A DNA stretch of 18,077 nucleotides from the NCBI GenBank assembly GCA_003158115.1, contig PMGM01000048.1:1-18077 (forward strand), in the 5' to 3' direction. The DNA is from Methanobacterium sp. (lineage in GTDB: Archaea > Methanobacteriota > Methanobacteria > Methanobacteriales > Methanobacteriaceae). The position numbers and the translations under genes were made by a program. The notes beneath the pieces were generated by a model that did not search any database, was not told the DNA's origin, and was given only the letters and a program-made list of their open reading frames with translations. Each line of letters starts with the position of its first letter. The first letter of the stretch is position 1. Below, piece after piece: positions 1 through 7,357 of this stretch.

Positions 1-1
1 A

Positions 2-1093
2 ACACCAGTATCTCTTGCAAATGCATGTTATGCTTGTACAAGCTGTTATAAAAATAGTGCTACAGCCCAGTTTAAAGGATTCGATCTAGAGCTTTTTGAA
101 GAAATTTTAGAAGCGAGTAAGGAATTAAAAGTCGGATCCCTCCCAGCTGAGATGATGGGTCCAGCCACAAGGATGATAGTTGATAAAGGGGAAAAATTAG
201 GATATTTTATGGAACCCATGCCTAAATTTATTGACTTTACTAAATGTGATAGCTGTGGATTATGCATACTCGGTTGCACAAAGGGAGCTAAATGGGATGC
301 AAACGATTTTATTAAAGAAATAAATGAAACAGGAAATAATACAGAAATATTATCCAACATCACAGTTACAAAGGTTCTCCATAACAATAAGATAGTTAAT
401 GGTGTTGAGGGTATAGATTCAAATGGCGAAACAATACATTTCCACTCTAAAATAGTAATTATTGCAGCTGGAGCTTTAAACACTCCTAAAATATTAATAG
501 ATTCGGATGTAACCAATGAAGTTTGTGATGGTCTCTTCACAGATCTGTTCATAACTGTTGGCGGATACTTGAAGGATGTGAATCTTAACACTGAAATTCC
601 TATGGGAGTTAAATCAGAATTTGGACCATATTTTATATCACCTCATTTCTCAACCCAATTAATACCATTAATAGACGAAAAAGGATTCAATCCAAAAGCC
701 GGGGATATAGTAGGAATGATGGTTAAAATAGCTGATGAAGCTAATGGGAAAATTTACAGAGATGGGAGAATTGAAAAAGAACTCACATCACAAGATATAA
801 ACTTGTTGAAGGAAGGTTACGACAAATCTGTTGAACTATTAAAGGCTATAGGTGTAGAACCCTTATCAATATCATCAACTCCTATAAGGGGAGCTCATCC
901 TGGAGGAACAGCAGCAATAGGTAAAGTAGTTGATAAAAATCTTGAAACACGAATCAAAGGACTTTTTATTGCCGATGCAAGTGTGATACCTCAAGCACCA
1001 GGAAGACCGCCCATATTAACCATTGTGGCACTTGCTAAAAGACTCTCAAAAAATATTACAGATGAAATTTGTAAACCAAATAGTTTGGAATAA
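2..1093 (+). CDS. GMC-type FAD-dependent oxidoreductase with Fe-S-like cysteines (5' end outside window)
   Basis: The reading frame is open from base 2, so the N-terminus, including the FAD-binding GxGxxG, lies outside the window; about 363 residues are visible. The C-terminal part has the GMC oxidoreductase signature: HPGGTAAIG, then LFIADASVIPQAPGRPP, then a closing helix. This is the segment that carries the flavin-proximal His and closes the FAD site. Two cysteine motifs stand out: CYACTSC at bases 26-46 and CDSCGLCILGC (CxxCxxCxxxC) at bases 245-277. The second has [4Fe-4S] ligand spacing, although GMC-like proteins can carry similar cysteines without a proven cluster. The substrate cannot be read from the sequence. 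The gene ends 81 bases before the ThiF-type start on the same strand and may be co-transcribed with it. Confidence 0.75.
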   Translation, partial: TPVSLANACYACTSCYKNSATAQFKGFDLELFEEILEASKELKVGSLPAEMMGPATRMIVDKGEKLGYFMEPMPKFIDFTKCDSCGLCILGCTKGAKWDANDFIKEINETGNNTEILSNITVTKVLHNNKIVNGVEGIDSNGETIHFHSKIVIIAAGALNTPKILIDSDVTNEVCDGLFTDLFITVGGYLKDVNLNTEIPMGVKSEFGPYFISPHFSTQLIPLIDEKGFNPKAGDIVGMMVKIADEANGKIYRDGRIEKELTSQDINLLKEGYDKSVELLKAIGVEPLSISSTPIRGAHPGGTAAIGKVVDKNLETRIKGLFIADASVIPQAPGRPPILTIVALAKRLSKNITDEICKPNSLE

Positions 1094-1138
1094 AAAGAAT
1101 CTAGCAACATCAGATAATTAGTGACGGTACTTAATTTA

Positions 1139-1148
1139 TGATATATCA
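1139..1148. promoter_or_regulatory. Palindrome TGATATATCA upstream of the ThiF-type gene
   Basis: This is a perfect 10-bp palindrome lying 26 bases before the ThiF-type start. Two more exact copies occur before the TM2-like gene at 11652 and 11706. It could be a regulator half-site or simply a TATA-like element; the sequence does not decide between them. Confidence 0.3.
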
Positions 1149-1174
1149 AAAATATTAGTAAGGAAATGATCATT

Positions 1175-2191
1175 ATGCAGAGCAGGTATTCAAGACAAAT
1201 AATATTACAAAACATTGGTGAAGAAGGACAGGAAAAACTTTTAAATAGCAGTGTAGCCATTGTAGGATGCGGAGCCCTTGGAACAGTAGCAGCTAATAAT
1301 CTAGCTCGTGCAGGTGTGGGTAAAATATTAATTATAGACCGGGACTTTGTTGAGCTTAACAATCTACAGAGACAAATGCTCTTCGATGAAAACGATGTTG
1401 GTGCACCTAAAGCAGTTGCAGCCGCCGAAAAAATAGCTAGTATCAATTCAGATATAGAAGTGCATCCTATTATTAAAGATATAAATTATACCAATATTGA
1501 AGAAATTTTAAATGGTGTTGATCTAGTAATCGATGGAACAGACAACATACAGACCAGGATGCTTATTAATGATGTCTGTGTTAAAAATAAAATTCCATGG
1601 ATATATACGGGTGCCATAGGTACATCTGGTATGAGCATGAACATATTGCCAGATAAAGCATGTATCAGATGCCTGTATCCGGGTATTCCCAAGGCTGGAT
1701 CACTTCCAACCTGCGATACCATGGGGGTATTAAACACAATAACTGTTATTATGGGTTCTATCGAAACAACAGAGGCAATTAAAATTTTATTAGGATTTTA
1801 TGATAATATTGAATCAACCAACAGTAATTTATTAGTTTATGACACATGGAATCATTCATTTGACAGTATAATGGTTAAAAAGAATGAAAAATGTGAATGT
1901 TGTGGCAAAGAAAATTATGAGTTTATTGATTCAGATGAACAGGAAATAATAACATCCCTATGCGGTAGAAATGCGATACAGATAACACCAGCAGATCCTA
2001 AGGAGTTATCCCTAAAGAGTATAGGTGAAAAACTTGAAAAACTTGGGACTGTTAAATGTTCAGATTTTATAATGCTCTTTAAAAATGATGAAACTGAAAT
2101 ATCATTATTTCGTGATGGAAGAGCTATTATCAAGGGGACTGATGATGAAATAATGGCAAGGACCATATATGCCCGATATATTGGAACATAA
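1175..2191 (+). CDS. ThiF/MoeB/HesA-family E1-like adenylyltransferase
   Basis: This protein belongs to the family that adenylates the C-terminal glycine of ubiquitin-like or sulfur-carrier proteins (MoaD, ThiS, archaeal SAMPs). Visible features, numbered from the chosen start, are: N-terminal RYSRQ; nucleotide loop GCGALG (31-36); acidic IIDRD (53-57); LNNLQRQ; Lys79; DGTDN (120-124); zinc cysteines CIRC (163, 166) and CECC (240, 243); and candidate catalytic Cys180 in TCDTMG. About 90 residues follow the last zinc pair, and no rhodanese domain is present. The start is placed at 1175 because the AAGGA at 1160-1164 is well spaced for it, whereas it sits almost on top of the upstream ATG at 1166. 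The length of 338 aa suits the family. The partner carrier protein is not in the window. Confidence 0.85.
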   Translation: MQSRYSRQIILQNIGEEGQEKLLNSSVAIVGCGALGTVAANNLARAGVGKILIIDRDFVELNNLQRQMLFDENDVGAPKAVAAAEKIASINSDIEVHPIIKDINYTNIEEILNGVDLVIDGTDNIQTRMLINDVCVKNKIPWIYTGAIGTSGMSMNILPDKACIRCLYPGIPKAGSLPTCDTMGVLNTITVIMGSIETTEAIKILLGFYDNIESTNSNLLVYDTWNHSFDSIMVKKNEKCECCGKENYEFIDSDEQEIITSLCGRNAIQITPADPKELSLKSIGEKLEKLGTVKCSDFIMLFKNDETEISLFRDGRAIIKGTDDEIMARTIYARYIGT

Positions 2192-2203
2192 AATCAATTA
2201 GAT

Positions 2204-2228
2204 GAACATTTTATTTTTCATTTTTTAT
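2204..2228 (+). terminator. T-rich terminator-like tract after the ThiF-type gene
   Basis: A pyrimidine-rich run with several T stretches begins 13 bases after the ThiF-type stop. Archaeal termination often relies on oligo-T tracts without a hairpin, so this is a reasonable candidate. It separates the upstream genes from hdrC. Confidence 0.4.
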
Positions 2229-2474
2229 CAAGAAGTAACTTGTTTATCAATACATAGTTTAAATAGATGGACCATAAAATTAAAAAAATAATAAGATTTT
2301 ATTTTACACCAATCATACGGTATAATTGTTTTAAAGTTTCTAAGTGTTTAATTTTCTTAAACATCAATGAAACTACCTTATCTCATTACACCTTCCAGTT
2401 TATTCAATTTACTTGACCAATGTTTTTATTTAGTAGTTCTGTATATAAGTGATGTGCATGTATAAAACTTACAA

Positions 2475-2504
2475 AGATTAGACTTTACAGATTTGACTTT
2501 TACA
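2475..2504. repeat. Tandem direct repeat upstream of hdrC
   Basis: The near-identical units AGATTAGACTTTACA (2475-2489) and AGATTTGACTTTTACA (2489-2504) lie head to tail. They share AGATT-x-GACTTT(T)ACA at a period of about 14 bases. They sit 40-70 bases before the candidate hdrC TATA element and 90-120 before its start, where an archaeal activator would bind. Nothing else was recognised in the 2229-2540 spacer. Confidence 0.45.
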
Positions 2505-2543
2505 AAATCAATAAATCTAATTCATTTTTTTAATATCTTCATA

Positions 2544-2557
2544 TTTCATATAATATA
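2544..2557 (+). promoter_or_regulatory. Candidate TATA element for hdrCB
   Basis: The AT-rich TTTCATATAATATA precedes hdrC by about 40-50 bases. It would place a transcript start near 2575-2580, just before the SD AGAGGGT at 2581-2587, which is itself 7 bases from the hdrC ATG. The match to an archaeal TATA box is only fair. Confidence 0.35.
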
Positions 2558-2594
2558 ACTGAGAGATAAAGTTTCAAATTAGAGGGTATGTTTC

Positions 2595-3182
2595 ATGAAA
2601 ACTATTAAACTCAAAAAAGAATCTGTACAGCTTGTTAAAGATGTACTGAAGGATATAAAAGCATCTCCAGATCTTGGAATATATAAGTGTGTTCAGTGTG
2701 GTATGTGTACATCTGTTTGTCCCGGTGCAAGACAAACAGATTATGATCCAAGGGATATGATAAGAAGAGTCCTTGAGGATGATGAAACAGTTATAGACAA
2801 TGATAATATTTGGAACTGTTTTTCATGTTACACATGTAACAGTGTGTGTCCTTGTGGTAACAATGCAAGCGAAATAAACCAGATATTAAGACAGATGTCC
2901 ATTGACAAAGGGGAAGGCATGAAAAAAATCGTGTCATTTACTGCATATGGAGACAGCTTCATGGAATTGGGTGTTGGATCTATTCCTAGTAATTTTTTTG
3001 ATGTCATGGTCAAAGATATTGGTCCAGGATATATGGATCTTAAAATAAATATTGAAGATATACGTACTGATCTAGGACTTGGATCATATATATTACCAGA
3101 AAAGGCCATTGATGAAGTTGAATCCATACTTGATAATTCTGGATTTAAAGATAGACTCAAAAAGATAAAGAGATGTAAATAA
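2595..3182 (+). CDS. hdrC: Heterodisulfide reductase subunit C (HdrC-like ferredoxin subunit)
   Basis: This 195-aa soluble HdrC has two classical [4Fe-4S] motifs, CVQCGMCTSVCP (Cys32/35/38/42) and CFSCYTCNSVCP (Cys75/78/81/85). In the Hdr complex these pass electrons from the flavin subunit HdrA to the disulfide-reducing subunit HdrB. The start is supported by the SD AGAGGGT seven bases upstream. The stop TAA shares its last A with the hdrB ATG, so the two are translationally coupled. The length is typical of soluble HdrC, and no membrane segments are present, so this is not the cytochrome-linked HdrDE type. Confidence 0.93.
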   Translation: MKTIKLKKESVQLVKDVLKDIKASPDLGIYKCVQCGMCTSVCPGARQTDYDPRDMIRRVLEDDETVIDNDNIWNCFSCYTCNSVCPCGNNASEINQILRQMSIDKGEGMKKIVSFTAYGDSFMELGVGSIPSNFFDVMVKDIGPGYMDLKINIEDIRTDLGLGSYILPEKAIDEVESILDNSGFKDRLKKIKRCK

Positions 3183-4165
3183 TGAAATTTATACCCGATA
3201 AAGATATTTTACTCTTTAAAAGCTGCCTTGTAAATGTTGAATATCCTGGTGTAGAGTCATCAACATGTTATATCTTCGACAGGATAGATGTTGATTATTA
3301 TGTTGATGAAAAACAATCGTGTTGCACAGGACTCGGACACTACTATGATCTATTTGACCAGATTTCTACCACAGCTCTTGCTGCCAGAAACTTCCATTTA
3401 GCAGCTGAAACTGGACATAAGAATATCGCTGTTATGTGTGCAACATGTTACGCCATACTAAAAAAATCAGCCAAGATATTAAACCAGAATGAAGAGGCAA
3501 GAAATAAAGTGAATCAAATACTTGATGATTCCAATCTTGAAAATAGGGAATATACCCAAGGTGATATGGATCCTACCCTAAACATATTCCATGTGGCTGA
3601 AATATTCTTTAATAAACGTGATGAAATATCAAGTCTGGTTAAAGTAGATCTCTCAGGTTTAAGGGTCGCAACCCATCATGCATGTCATTACTGTAAAGTA
3701 CATTATAATGATACAATCGAAGGTGTGAGGGATCCTAACTTGATAGACAAACTTGCAAAGGCTGTGGGTGTTGAAACCATAGGATGGTATGATCATAAAA
3801 GTGTAACTTGTGGTGCAGGGTTCCGTCAGAGATTCACAAATAAAGAAGCATCTTTAGCTGTGACAGCAGAAAAACTTCAGGCTTTAAAGGATAATAAAGT
3901 AGATTTATTGTTGCACATGTGCCCTAACTGTCAAATGCAATTTGACCGTTATCAACCATACATCGAGGAAAAACTCGATACAGAATTTAACATATTCCAC
4001 CTGAATATATCTCAGTTCATTGCACTGGCCCTTGGGGCAGATCCATACAAGATTTTAGGTATACAGACCCACACAGTTCCAATAGAACCTCTTCTTAAGA
4101 GATTAAATTATTCATTGGAATCGAATGAAAAAATTGATGTAGAAGCTAAAAAATCCCCTAACTAA
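3182..4165 (+). CDS. hdrB: Heterodisulfide reductase subunit B (CCG-domain), altered second CCG motif
   Basis: HdrB carries the catalytic site that reduces CoM-S-S-CoB, using two non-cubane [4Fe-4S] clusters bound by CCG motifs. The first motif is complete: Cys15, Cys47-Cys48 and Cys86-x2-Cys89. The second has Cys168, then Thr209-Cys210-Gly211, then Cys247-x2-Cys250, so the first cysteine of the usual Cys-Cys pair is threonine. A further Cys171 lies in HHACHYC and could conceivably substitute. At 327 aa it is somewhat longer than a typical HdrB, with an extra tail of about 30 residues. It overlaps hdrC by one base and precedes hdrA. The altered ligand set leaves the substrate open: CoM-S-S-CoB or another disulfide. 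Confidence 0.9.
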   Translation: MKFIPDKDILLFKSCLVNVEYPGVESSTCYIFDRIDVDYYVDEKQSCCTGLGHYYDLFDQISTTALAARNFHLAAETGHKNIAVMCATCYAILKKSAKILNQNEEARNKVNQILDDSNLENREYTQGDMDPTLNIFHVAEIFFNKRDEISSLVKVDLSGLRVATHHACHYCKVHYNDTIEGVRDPNLIDKLAKAVGVETIGWYDHKSVTCGAGFRQRFTNKEASLAVTAEKLQALKDNKVDLLLHMCPNCQMQFDRYQPYIEEKLDTEFNIFHLNISQFIALALGADPYKILGIQTHTVPIEPLLKRLNYSLESNEKIDVEAKKSPN

Positions 4166-4182
4166 TATCTAAAATCTGTTAA

Positions 4183-4191
4183 TTTTATATA
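4183..4191 (+). promoter_or_regulatory. Candidate internal TATA box for hdrA
   Basis: TTTTATATA lies in the 92-base hdrB-hdrA spacer, 67-75 bases before the hdrA ATG. It would start a transcript near 4212 with a leader of about 45 bases. This suggests hdrA can be expressed separately from hdrCB. Confidence 0.4.
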
Positions 4192-4244
4192 CAAACCCAA
4201 AAATTTTACAATAAAAAAATTATAATTCCTACATTAACTCCCCC

Positions 4245-4251
4245 GGGAGGA
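4245..4251 (+). promoter_or_regulatory. Strong Shine-Dalgarno of hdrA
   Basis: GGGAGGA lies six bases before the ATG at 4258, inside a short GC-rich CCCCGGGAGG patch. It is one of the best ribosome sites in the window and fixes the hdrA start. Confidence 0.8.
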
Positions 4252-4257
4252 ACTCAT

Positions 4258-6591
4258 ATGAATCAAGATTCATTTAAGGATATTTCGAATAAAGACCTTA
4301 AAATAGGTGTTTTTCTATGTCGTTGTGGTGGAAACATTTCAGACACAGTTGACATGGAAAAGTTAAGATCATCAGTAGATGCAGAAATGGTCGAGGAATT
4401 TGAAAATCTCTGCTCTATTAATGGAAGAAAAATAATAAGAGACAGTATTATACAGAAAGACCTTGACAGGGTAGTTGTAGCTGCATGTTCACCAATAACT
4501 CATGAAAAAACATTTCAAAAATATGTAAATCCATTAAATCCTTACTTGCTTGAAATGGCCAATATTAGGGAACAGTGTTCATGGGTAAATCCTGATGTTG
4601 AAACAGCAACAGAAAAGGCAATATCACTTGTAAATGCGTCAATTGAAAAGGTTAAATATGCACAGCCTTTAGACCCGGTGTTACGTAAGACCACCAAGAG
4701 TGCTGCGGTGATTGGTGGGGGAATTTCCGGTATAAGTGCTTCGCTTTCACTTGCAAGACAAGGTATTAAAACCTGTCTTATAGAGGAACAACCAACAATT
4801 GGAGGGGCCATGGTCAAGGTTGGTAAACTATTCTCACCAGAGAAGCTAGCAGAAGAATGTGCAATGTGTTTATTAAATCCATTAGTAAATGAGGCTGTGG
4901 AACATAAAAACATTAGAATAATGACCAACACAACTTTAAAAGCTGCTGAGAGAAGGTCCGGTAATTTCCATCTTTTAATTGAATCTAAACCTCGAAAGGT
5001 AATAGAAGATAGGTGCATAAGTTGTGGAAAATGTGCAGAAGTTTGTCCTGTCGAAGTTAAAGATTCATGGAACGAAGAAATGACCTTTAGAAAAGCTATT
5101 TACAAACCATTTGCACAGGCAGTGCCCGATGTTTACACAATCGATCTCGAGAACTGTAAAAACTGTGGAAAATGTCAAGAGATCTGCAGAATGAATGCTA
5201 TTGACCTTGACATGGAAGGTGAAGTTATTCCAATGACAGTTGGTTCTGTTGTAATAGCTACAGGTCATAAAACCTTTGATATGAATAAAAGACCTGAATA
5301 TTCCTATGGACATCATGAAGATATTGTTACCCAGATGGAACTTGCAAGGATCATGGGAGTTAACGGTCCAACCAAGGGTAAATTACTGAAACCATCTAAC
5401 AATAAAATTCCTGAACGTGTTGTAATGGTTCAATGTGTGGGTTCGAGGGATGAAAAACCAGGTGGAAGAAAGTATTGTTCCAAGGTCTGCTGTATGGTTG
5501 CAATCAAACATGCAAATGTTATTAAACAGCATTACCCCAATACAGATGTTATTATTTGTTACACAGATATGAGAACACCAGGTATGTATGAAAAATACTT
5601 TAAATATGCACAGTCAAATGGTGTAAGATTAATCAGGGGCAGACCTGGAGAAGTTGCAGAGAAAGATGGAATATTTACTGTGAGATTGGAGGATACACTT
5701 TCAAGAGAACCCCTTGAAATAGAAGCGGATTTAGTTGTTCTTTCCACTGCAATGGAACCATCAGATGGAACCATCAATGTTTCTGGTTTATTAGATGTTG
5801 GACTTACAGAAGAACTGTTTGTCAAGGAAAAGCATTCCAAGATCAAACCCGTTGCAACTGAAGTGGAAGGTGTATACGTTTGTGGTACTGCTCAGGGACC
5901 TAAAGATATAACTGATAGTATAGTACAGGCTAATGCTGCTGCAGCAAAAATTTCAGAGTTAATAAATGGTGGTGTGGAATTAGAACCATTTGTTGCATCT
6001 ATTGATCCATCAAAATGTACATTGTGCAAGAAATGTATTGATATCTGTAAATACAAAGCAGCTTACATACAGGATGGTATTTTAACTGTTGATCCAATTT
6101 CATGTACTGGATGTGGAGCTTGTATATGGGAATGTGAAAATAATGCTATAGAGATTATGGGCCAGACAGATGAACAAATAATCGCCACTATTGATGGTAT
6201 GTTAAAGGATAAAAAACCAGATGAAAATCGTATCATAGCATTTCTCGATTCGGTTGGATATGTCTCTGCTGATAACATTGGAATAAATAAGATAACTGTT
6301 CCTAGTTCGGTTAGGATAATTAAGATTCCATCTATGAACAGGATCATGCCTAAACACATCTTACATGCCTTTAAAATGGGTGCTGATGGCATTATTATGG
6401 GCGAATATCCTTACAATCCAATGTATTCACGTACCAAAGAGAAGATAGCTGGATTAAAAGAGGTACTTGTCAAAAATAATATCAATCCGGACAAATTGGC
6501 ATTTTACAAGGTTTATATTCCCTACTTCAGGGGTCTTGCCAATAAATTCAAGGAGTTTGATGGGGAAATAAAGTGTCTTGATACAACATGA
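4258..6591 (+). CDS. hdrA: Heterodisulfide reductase subunit A fused to a cysteine-less MvhD-like domain
   Basis: HdrA is the FAD subunit that bifurcates electrons in the Hdr complex. Domains in order: an N-terminal domain with CRCGG (Cys21/23) and AACSP; an FAD site GGGISG near residue 153; an inserted two-cluster ferredoxin module (Cys253/256/259/263 and Cys300/303/306/310); the thioredoxin-reductase-like cluster ligands Cys393, Cys407, Cys411-Cys412; and a C-terminal two-cluster ferredoxin (Cys587/590/593/597 and Cys616/619/622/626). Residues 658-777 then align with MvhD, the [2Fe-2S] subunit that feeds electrons from hydrogenase into HdrA: PSSVRII, then a helix, then FKMGADGIIMGEYPY. All MvhD cluster cysteines are gone (FCCNWC becomes FLDSVG, the CSGR site is SMNR, GCHxGDCHY becomes GEYPYNPMY). 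At 777 aa it is about 120 longer than ordinary HdrA. Its electron donor is therefore unclear. Confidence 0.92.
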   Translation: MNQDSFKDISNKDLKIGVFLCRCGGNISDTVDMEKLRSSVDAEMVEEFENLCSINGRKIIRDSIIQKDLDRVVVAACSPITHEKTFQKYVNPLNPYLLEMANIREQCSWVNPDVETATEKAISLVNASIEKVKYAQPLDPVLRKTTKSAAVIGGGISGISASLSLARQGIKTCLIEEQPTIGGAMVKVGKLFSPEKLAEECAMCLLNPLVNEAVEHKNIRIMTNTTLKAAERRSGNFHLLIESKPRKVIEDRCISCGKCAEVCPVEVKDSWNEEMTFRKAIYKPFAQAVPDVYTIDLENCKNCGKCQEICRMNAIDLDMEGEVIPMTVGSVVIATGHKTFDMNKRPEYSYGHHEDIVTQMELARIMGVNGPTKGKLLKPSNNKIPERVVMVQCVGSRDEKPGGRKYCSKVCCMVAIKHANVIKQHYPNTDVIICYTDMRTPGMYEKYFKYAQSNGVRLIRGRPGEVAEKDGIFTVRLEDTLSREPLEIEADLVVLSTAMEPSDGTINVSGLLDVGLTEELFVKEKHSKIKPVATEVEGVYVCGTAQGPKDITDSIVQANAAAAKISELINGGVELEPFVASIDPSKCTLCKKCIDICKYKAAYIQDGILTVDPISCTGCGACIWECENNAIEIMGQTDEQIIATIDGMLKDKKPDENRIIAFLDSVGYVSADNIGINKITVPSSVRIIKIPSMNRIMPKHILHAFKMGADGIIMGEYPYNPMYSRTKEKIAGLKEVLVKNNINPDKLAFYKVYIPYFRGLANKFKEFDGEIKCLDTT

Positions 6592-6983
6592 GTTCTAACT
6601 CATCTTAAAATTATCAATCAAAATTATGGAGTTTTCATCATAGACATTTAATGGTATCAGCACAGGAAAAAAAGATTCTAATAAATAATTTAAGAAAACA
6701 AATATAATAAGAAAATAATACTAAATTTAAAAATTTTAAATCTTTAATTTCTCATTAACTATTTTTGTAGAGGTTCGATTCTCATTAACCATGGTGAATA
6801 ATTTGATTAACTAACTCCCAAGATCATATGAAAGGCTGGTCTTATATTTGAACCCCACCACTTATATTTTAAATCATTGAACCAGTGAGACCATAAACTT
6901 GGCTACCAGTACTTTGATGAGTTATCATAGATCTCATTGTAGTGAGCAGTCATATGGCCACTAAGATCATATAACCACCACCA
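6592..6983. other. Spacer without a recognised gene
   Basis: No SD-preceded ORF is visible here. The first half is very AT-rich. Bases about 6770-6980 are richer in GC and lead directly into the histidine-kinase tail fragment, so they may be the unrecognisable remainder of that gene. TCTCATTAAC occurs twice (near 6749 and 6779). A GTTCGATTC stretch near 6773 resembles a tRNA T-loop, but no tRNA fold surrounds it. Confidence 0.5.
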
Positions 6984-7145
6984 GATATGTCTTCTGATTA
7001 TGATGGTAAAACAGAGAAAGTCTAGGTTTACAATTAATTGCAAGTTTAAACCAACATCTTGATGCTCAAATTGATATAGACTACGAAGAAAAGTACCAAA
7101 TACACTCTAATATTTACAGAAATAAGGTACAAAGAACGAATATAA
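6984..7145 (+). pseudogene. Frameshifted C-terminal remnant of a sensor histidine kinase
   Basis: Three frames together spell the end of a methanogen-type histidine kinase ATPase domain. SDYDGKTE is in one frame (ending near 7016). ESLGLQLIASLNQHLDAQID follows in the next (7016-7081). STKYTLIFTEIRYKERI and a stop are back in the first frame (7092-7145). The SLGLQL motif is the G2-box region, and the 'xKF-xI-F-E-xYKxRI' ending is typical of these archaeal kinases. There is no start codon and no upstream domain, and at least two frame changes are needed. The rest of the kinase, including its sensor domains, is missing. Confidence 0.6.
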
Positions 7146-7327
7146 ATATAAAATAAATTTTAAATTCTATACAAACTTAAAATATATTTATACAATTTAT
7201 TTTTCCTTTTATTTTTAACAAACCAATTTAGTTACAAGTTCCATTTTTAGATTTGATCCTATCACTAATTACTTTGATTATGGATAAGGGAAGAATCAAT
7301 TTAAAAATTAAAAAACATATCGAAAGA

Positions 7328-7338
7328 TTTTTATATAA
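7328..7338 (+). promoter_or_regulatory. TATA box of the HisG-family gene
   Basis: TTTTTATATAA is centred about 25 bases before the ATG at 7358, the normal distance from an archaeal TATA box to the transcription start. No SD lies in front of that ATG. Both facts point to a leaderless mRNA starting at or next to the ATG. Confidence 0.6.
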
Positions 7339-7357
7339 TTGTCCGTTGCTTATAAGT

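Noticed and set aside
6768..6790. GTTCGATTC resembling a tRNA T-loop
   Set aside because: The flanking bases do not form a T-stem, and no D-arm or anticodon arm lies at the right distance.
7253..7357. N-terminal extension of the HisG-family ORF back to an ATG at 7253
   Set aside because: The TATA box at 7328-7338 lies inside the extension, and the extension's sequence is unlike HisG, which begins at [11 protein letters not shown].
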